Shown here: positions 59,301-64,000 of the stretch, piece after piece
Position numbering within the stretch: position 1 is the first letter of the stretch
Layout of the letters: each line of letters starts with the position of its first letter
Assembly: GCA_003255065.1 (NCBI GenBank)
Contig: QAOA01008758.1
Coordinates: 77,599-141,598 of the forward strand
DNA: 64,000 bases
From: Cercis canadensis
Lineage: Eukaryota; Streptophyta; Magnoliopsida; Fabales; Fabaceae
Direction of reading: 5' to 3'
The notes under the pieces: model-generated
Seen by the model: the letters and a program-made list of their open reading frames with translations, nothing else
What the model was told of the DNA's origin: nothing
The model's database searches: none
Position numbers and translations under genes: made by a program

Positions 59301-60662
59301 CACAAGAGTTTTCACCAACCATACCAAAGTACCCACCAAGAAACAGACCAAGATCTTGGTGACATATTCAAGGAAATCACTTCTAGTCTCCCTCTCAACT
59401 CTCTTATCAAATAATATATGCCAAGCAATCAAAACAAAACCCAACCATAGACAATTTTGAACTGCCTTCCTGACACCATACACAAAATAGAGTACTCTCT
59501 TCCGCAAAAGGAAATTCCTTTCAATAAAGAATACCACTATCTTGATTACCCAATCAGAAACTAAGCGCCCACAAATTAGAACCAGAACCATCACCTCCCA
59601 TTTCCATAACTTGAGCTTCCAGAGATTCTTATTCCTCAAATAGGGAATACAAAGCGTGCATATTAAAGCACCAACTATCAAAACCAAACTCAACCACTCA
59701 AGGAAAACCCATACGCTAAAGTGCCTCTTTCTGAACTCATCGGGTAGATCGTCTTCCAAAAATGGATCGTCTTCATCATCATCCCCTTTCTTCCCCAGCA
59801 TCCCCGAGAATATTTGACCCGATTTCAGGACCCGACCAGACCTCCGGTCGTGTTCCTCGGGCGGGTCCATTAATCTTGACTTCGTTTTGGCCCTTAACAA
59901 GGCAGACTTCCTCTGCATTGAACCGCTCCTTTCAAAGGAGCGGTTTGAGGTACACCTCACAACCTCTCCATCTCCACCACTAGCTTGACGACGATCCTGC
60001 TGCGGCGGTTGTGGAGGTTTTGGAAATTCTTCGTCGCCTTGTGCCTCCTTATTATGCCTTCGCCTTAAGGAATCGTTAGCTACCTCAACCGCATTGGGTT
60101 CCCGTTCCTCGAACGACACTTTAAGGTCCTTCGAGATCCGATTCGTCATCGGAGACATCATGGGAGACTCTTCCAGCGGAGGCAAATTCCGGTCGTGTTG
60201 GAGCTCAGCCATCTCTAAATCCATATCCAGCGACACGTCACCGGAGGCTTTCTGTTTGTGCAAGAACTTGCCAATCAGCTTCGAAGGTGGATCCTCCGCT
60301 CCCTGCCGGAACTTAAAACCCTCTTCGTCATCATTAGCACCTCGCCCAGTAGTCACATTCTTCTTGTTATCGTTATCATCGCTCCAGAAATCATAGCTGG
60401 ATTCCCTCCAAATCTTACTCCCCTGTGCGGCTGCAGGGTCACCATCGTCGATTTTAACGATAACCTCTCCCCGGTCAGAAGAAGAAGAAGAAGAAGAAGA
60501 AGCAATCGACATTAATGGAGGAGAAGGACGATGATGATCCTCTTGATCTAAGAGAATGGGAAGCTCTTCGTTAGTGATGTCTGTGTTCCCCCCCACGGAA
60601 ATCTTTTTAGAATGCTTGTAAGAACCATAGGATTTGAAGGATTTTTTCAGCGAAAAATCCAT
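56382..60662 (-). CDS. Complete MscS-like mechanosensitive ion channel, MSL6/MSL10 type, 936 aa
   Basis: The CDS is the complement of join(56382-56667, 56763-56965, 57049-57342, 57931-58054, 58759-60662): 2811 nt, 937 codons including TGA. All introns are GT-AG and all phases agree. Residues 1-287 form a polar cytosolic region with a Ser run (about 54-61) and GEVIVKIDDGD and KIWRESSYDFW motifs, typical of class II plant MSL proteins. Membrane segments lie near 316-340, 357-380, 390-418, 434-460, 704-722 and 731-760. The last contains the pore-helix block FGNTCKTIFEAIIFLF and leads into the MscS beta domain HPFDVGDRCEIDGVQ and YDNQKIIYPNTVLATKG. Family knowledge: plasma-membrane, tension-gated, anion-preferring channels. 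The ATG at 60660-60662 is chosen because it opens the long first exon and MDFSLKKSFKSYGSYKH looks like a family N-terminus. Which MSL number is orthologous cannot be settled here. Confidence 0.93.
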
Positions 60663-61100
60663 ATCGCAATTTATGACGAATGATTTGGGTAAATAAAATA
60701 TTACTATATTTGAGCGAGAAAGACGCTAGAAAAAGTTGGTGTTTGGAATCCCAGAAAATCAAATTATTTATGTTTCGCGTTTGAAATTGTAGGTTTCTCA
60801 AGCAACTTTGTTGACGCGTGTAGGGAGAATGCGACTGAAGAAAACGTTTTAAAATTGCAGCGTGGTGTGGTGTGGTGTGGTGTGGGGATGGAGGTTACTA
60901 ACTCCTCAGACTCAGAGAGAGAAAAACAAATTGTGCTACTACTGGGAACATGTGGCGCCGAACACCCTGTGTGACACATAACAAAGGTGTCCGGCTTTTG
61001 CATGGGTAGGTCAAACCGTGAAGTGTGAACCAAATTTACTATGCCATGATTATTGATTGTACATAAATACCCTTGTAAATTCTTGTTAATCACGTCAGTG
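60663..61100 (-). promoter_or_regulatory. Presumed 5' UTR and proximal promoter of the complete MSL gene
   Basis: Sequence upstream of the start codon, absent from all three truncated copies. It contains a (GTGTG)n-like microsatellite at about 60860-60887. I cannot place the transcription start. Confidence 0.35.
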
Positions 61101-61506
61101 CCATTCAAGTATTATTTATTTTTACTTGTGAGCTCCTTTCAAGTTTTTACATTAATATTTCCCCAAAAATCAGTTTTACCCAAGTGAACTTTGAAATAAA
61201 AACATAACACACACTATAATAGAATTAAAATAAATTATTTGTCTTCTAATTTTATAAAAAAAAAATACGGCATACAAAGTATAATTAGTTTTAAAAAAAT
61301 TGTTAAAATCAAAGTCTCATGTAATTTAGTGCCAACAGGTTTGAATAATTTGTTAAAAATATGAGGTTCAAATCATGGTGTGTAATCTGAGAATTAAAAT
61401 TTCAAGTTAAATATTTTATTTTCTTAATAATATTAATTGTAATAATTTCATCTTATCTAGTAGTAAAAAAAAATACAAAATAAACAAAGCACAAAAACAA
61501 ATGAAC
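61101..61506. other. AT-rich spacer, no gene recognised
   Basis: No frame or terminal repeats are seen between the MSL upstream region and the LINE tail. Confidence 0.4.
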
Positions 61507-61608
61507 TTTTTTTTTTTTGGTTAACCAACGGGACAAAAGCCCAACAGAAAGAAAAACAAAGGAAGCTACAGAAGGACTAATCTGGGCAGAGAAACACCCA
61601 TAGAGTCC

Positions 61609-62250
61609 TTAAACAGAAGATCCCTTAAATACAGGGGGATCAAAAAAACTGGTAACATCAAAAGGAGCAACGTGTCCCTTCCTGGCTAAAGCATCTGCAC
61701 ACCTGTTGCATTCTCTAAAAACGTGCTTAAAAGTAATATTCCAACCACACAGCTTCAATTCACGGATTTCTTTAATCAAGTTAAAGCATGGATGAAGCCT
61801 GTTGTTGCTAGTAAGCAGAAGTTGGATGCAGCACTTGGAGCCCACTTCGACCTCAACTTTCACGCAGCCTAACTCCCACGCCAGGCGAAGGCCATGCAGA
61901 ATACCCCAAAGCTCTGCTTGAGTTATAGAACAATGGCCGAAACAACAATTAAAACCAGCGACGAAAGAGCCAGTTGCATCTCTAAGCAACCCTCCACAAG
62001 TGGCAGAACCAGAGCGCCCAAACAAAGAGCCATCTGTATTTAACTTAAGCCAACCTTCCCTTGGGAACGTCCACACAATATTCTGGTTAGTACGACGGGC
62101 CTTCCGAGTGGTACCACTGGAAAGAGCAAGAACAGTCTTATATTCCTTAGCCCTAGCCAAAATGAGAAGCACCAACTCCTTCCTATTTCGGGCGCGCTCT
62201 TGATCAAAAACAAATAAGTTACGGGCTTCCCAAAGGGCATGGGTAGCCAC
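61609..62250 (-). pseudogene. LINE ORF2: RNase H domain (RVT_3 type)
   Basis: A 213-codon open frame containing WLKLNTDGSLFGRSGSATCG (first Asp), a Glu in ITQAELWGILHGLRLAWEL, the region of the third acidic residue changed to EVGSKCCIQLL (E-V-G-S where E-V/L-D-S is usual), and the C-terminal HVFRECNRCADALARKGH. The apparent loss of an active-site Asp agrees with an inactive relic. It ends in TAA near 61609. Confidence 0.85.
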
Positions 62251-62286
62251 CCCAAAGAGATGAGCCCAGCCAATGGACCCATGACC

Positions 62287-62943
62287 CTAGTCCTCACTAA
62301 GGTTAGACTTCATCCAATCATGCAAAGGAAGGCTAAGAAACTTATTCCACTTGCTTGGGTGGACCAACTTCCACCACACTTCCCGAGCTAGCATGCAATC
62401 TCTAAGAACATGCAAGGTGGACCCCAAGTCCCTGTCGCAACTAGCACAAACAGGGTCCGGAGCAATGTGCCTAATGTATCTTCGAAAGTCAGTCATAAGG
62501 CTGTCATGGTTCACCAGCCAAAGGAAGGTCCTAACTCGTTGAGGGTCATCCCAACTCCAAATCTTCCGATAGAGCCCATGCAAACCTCCATCAACGAAAG
62601 CCAAAAGACTATGATAAGCAGTTTTGATAGAGAATTCCCTATCATTGGAAAGATTCCAAGCAACCTGGTCCTCTCCACCATTCATAGCAAGAATCATGAT
62701 ACCAGCGATGCGTTGGCAGATATCACTTGGCAAAATGTTCGTCACCAAAGGCCAATTCCAACCACCATTCGATGAAGCAAAATGTGCCACACACGCATGA
62801 CCCAACTCCTCCCCAATCTCAGTGATTAGGCAGGAGCGAAGGTTTTGAACTCCAGGGATCCAATGGTCCAGCATGAAAGAAGTCCCTTGACCATTGCCTA
62901 ATCTTTTCACATAATTTTTATTGAGGTCAGGCCAAGCTTTACA
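62287..62943 (-). pseudogene. LINE ORF2: zf-RVT (reverse-transcriptase zinc-binding) domain
   Basis: It reads KRLGNGQGTSFMLDHWIPG, then FSIKTAYHSLL and IWSWDDPQRVRTFLWLVNHD. The zinc-binding set follows: C-x2-C in PDPVCASCDRD and H-x4-C in STLHVLRDCML. It ends at a TAG near 62287-62289. A frame change separates it from RNase H. Confidence 0.85.
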
Positions 62944-63440
62944 GATATCTTTCCATGCATTCGAACTACTACTCTACACCGCATGTTAGGAATGATATCA
63001 GACCCACACTTGTACTTGTCACGAAGCACTTGAACCCAAAAAGTCTCACGTTTATTCACCAGGCCTCATCCCAACTTCATCATAAAAGCTTTGTTCATTA
63101 GACTAGCATGTCTCAAGCCTATGCCTCCTGAAGCCTTAGGATTGCAAGATGTTTCCCAGTTAACCAAGTGGACTTTTCTATGATCCAGAGTAGATCCCCA
63201 TAGGAAATTCCTAGTGTGCTTGTCAAGTTCCTCACAAGTTCTCTTTTGGAGACACATGGTTTGCATGGCATAGCTCGGAATGGCTGAAAGAACTGACTGG
63301 CAAATGAACTTAACTACATTAAGAAAACTTGAATTCATGCCAAGATTAAAGGATAAATCAAGTGAGCAACTTCCTTTAGATGAACGCTTTAATTGAACAT
63401 CACTAAAGTTGCTTAATTTGGTGAAATCCAACCTACCCAA
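62944..63440 (-). pseudogene. LINE ORF2: end of reverse transcriptase, broken
   Basis: The frame 63066-63440 reads CQSVLSAIPSYAMQTMCLQ, RNFLWGSTLDHRKVHLVNW and GGIGLRHASLMNKAFMMKLG, the typical segment after the polymerase core in plant LINEs. After a stop it continues with NKRETFWVQVLRDKY, and a frameshift near 62980 leads into the next domain (WKDICKAWPDLNKNYVKRLG). Confidence 0.8.
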
Positions 63441-63533
63441 TATGTAGGTGGGATTTATGTCCTATCATTTTTGGAGGAAGGAGATGAGCTTGCAATCATC
63501 TCAAATCCTGTAGCGGTACCTTAGAATATGGTA

Positions 63534-63665
63534 CAAAAATCAAAAGGCCTGCCTTAGTGCACACTTGTTGTAAAAATATAAAAAAAAAATTTAATAGTAC
63601 AAGANAAAGGCCTGCCTTAGTGCACACTTGTTGTAAAAATATAAAAAAATTTAATAGTACAAGAA
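63534..63665. repeat. Direct repeat of about 60 bp around a single N
   Basis: AAGGCCTGCCTTAGTGCACA through TTTAATAGTACAAGA occurs on both sides of an N at 63605, nearly identical. An unmerged contig overlap explains it better than a biological tandem repeat. Confidence 0.7.
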
Positions 63666-64000
63666 GTTGTAAGTAATTTAATTAAACTTAAAATGTAATG
63701 TTATGTGGGTAAATTTATTGACTTGAATATTACACTTTAGTAACAAAATTATATATTTATCACATTTTTTTAACTTAATTATCTAAATATTATAGTTTTT
63801 AAAAAATTAAAAACAAAAAAAAAAGCTTTTCAACATATGTGGAAACTACTAAAAATATCAATGGTCACACAACGTGCCAACGTGGAACATGCTAATAGCC
63901 AATTGGCGTATCCTTTCTTATGTAAATTTTCTTTTTTTTTATTCTTATATACAAAAAATAACACGCCATCAAACTAACAACGTGTCTGACATGGCCATTA
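63666..64000. other. Window end, left part of an AT-rich MITE
   Basis: From about 63730 the sequence resembles the left arm of the 43499-44043 MITE (GAATATTACACTTTAGTAAC; ATCTAAATATTATAG). It runs off the window. No gene is visible. Confidence 0.45.

Larger units (their letters stand above)
61507..63470 (-). mobile_element. 5'-truncated LINE (non-LTR retrotransposon)
   Basis: Read on the minus strand the element has the C-terminal part of reverse transcriptase, a zf-RVT domain and an RNase H domain, and ends in an A-tail (the T-run at about 61507-61519). The order is that of plant L1-type ORF2. The upstream two thirds of ORF2 and all of ORF1 are missing. Individual parts are listed separately. 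Confidence 0.85.

Noticed and set aside
60094..60396. Plus-strand 100-codon frame over the MSL first exon
   Set aside because: It is a shadow of the coding strand; the minus-strand frame has family motifs and correct splicing.

Overview
This is eukaryotic plant DNA, most likely from a eudicot; I cannot fix the genus. The evidence is AT-rich, gene-poor sequence, GT-AG introns, a class II MscS-like (MSL) channel gene, a Ty1/copia element primed by initiator tRNA-Met, and many hAT, Mutator, Helitron, SINE and LINE relics. The assembly is a draft: there are N gaps at 7639-8170 and 35154-35644, and single N's beside homopolymers.

Layout. From 1 to 7.6 kb there is no host gene, only transposon remains: a non-autonomous hAT element, a decayed hAT transposase, PIF/Harbinger-like elements and one CACTA end. 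From about 8 to 43.5 kb there is a decayed tandem array. Units 1 and 2 each hold a 5'-truncated MSL copy, a MULE, a SINE, a 3'-truncated ARM-repeat gene fragment, a foldback element and a LINE tail. Unit 3 holds a truncated MSL copy, the SINE and the LINE tail but no ARM fragment. Unit 1 was later enlarged by a copia retrotransposon, a second MULE, a second SINE and a hAT element. From 43.5 to 55.7 kb there is repeat-rich sequence with foldback elements, duplicated blocks and a Helitron helicase relic. From 56.4 to 60.7 kb on the minus strand lies the one complete gene, a five-exon MSL6/MSL10-type mechanosensitive channel of 936 aa. From 61.5 to 63.5 kb there is a 5'-truncated LINE.

Reading of the locus. 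The complete MSL gene is the closest visible relative of the three partial copies. All three partial copies share one 13-bp deletion and one 5' breakpoint, so they descend from a single already truncated copy. Their remaining exons are nonetheless open and spliceable. The two ARM fragments share a +1 frameshift and are pseudogenes. Transposons shared between units, or private to one, allow the duplications to be ordered in time. I see no complete new multi-gene system here. The main interest is the channel-gene array, its preserved truncated reading frames and the well-delimited transposons with visible empty sites.
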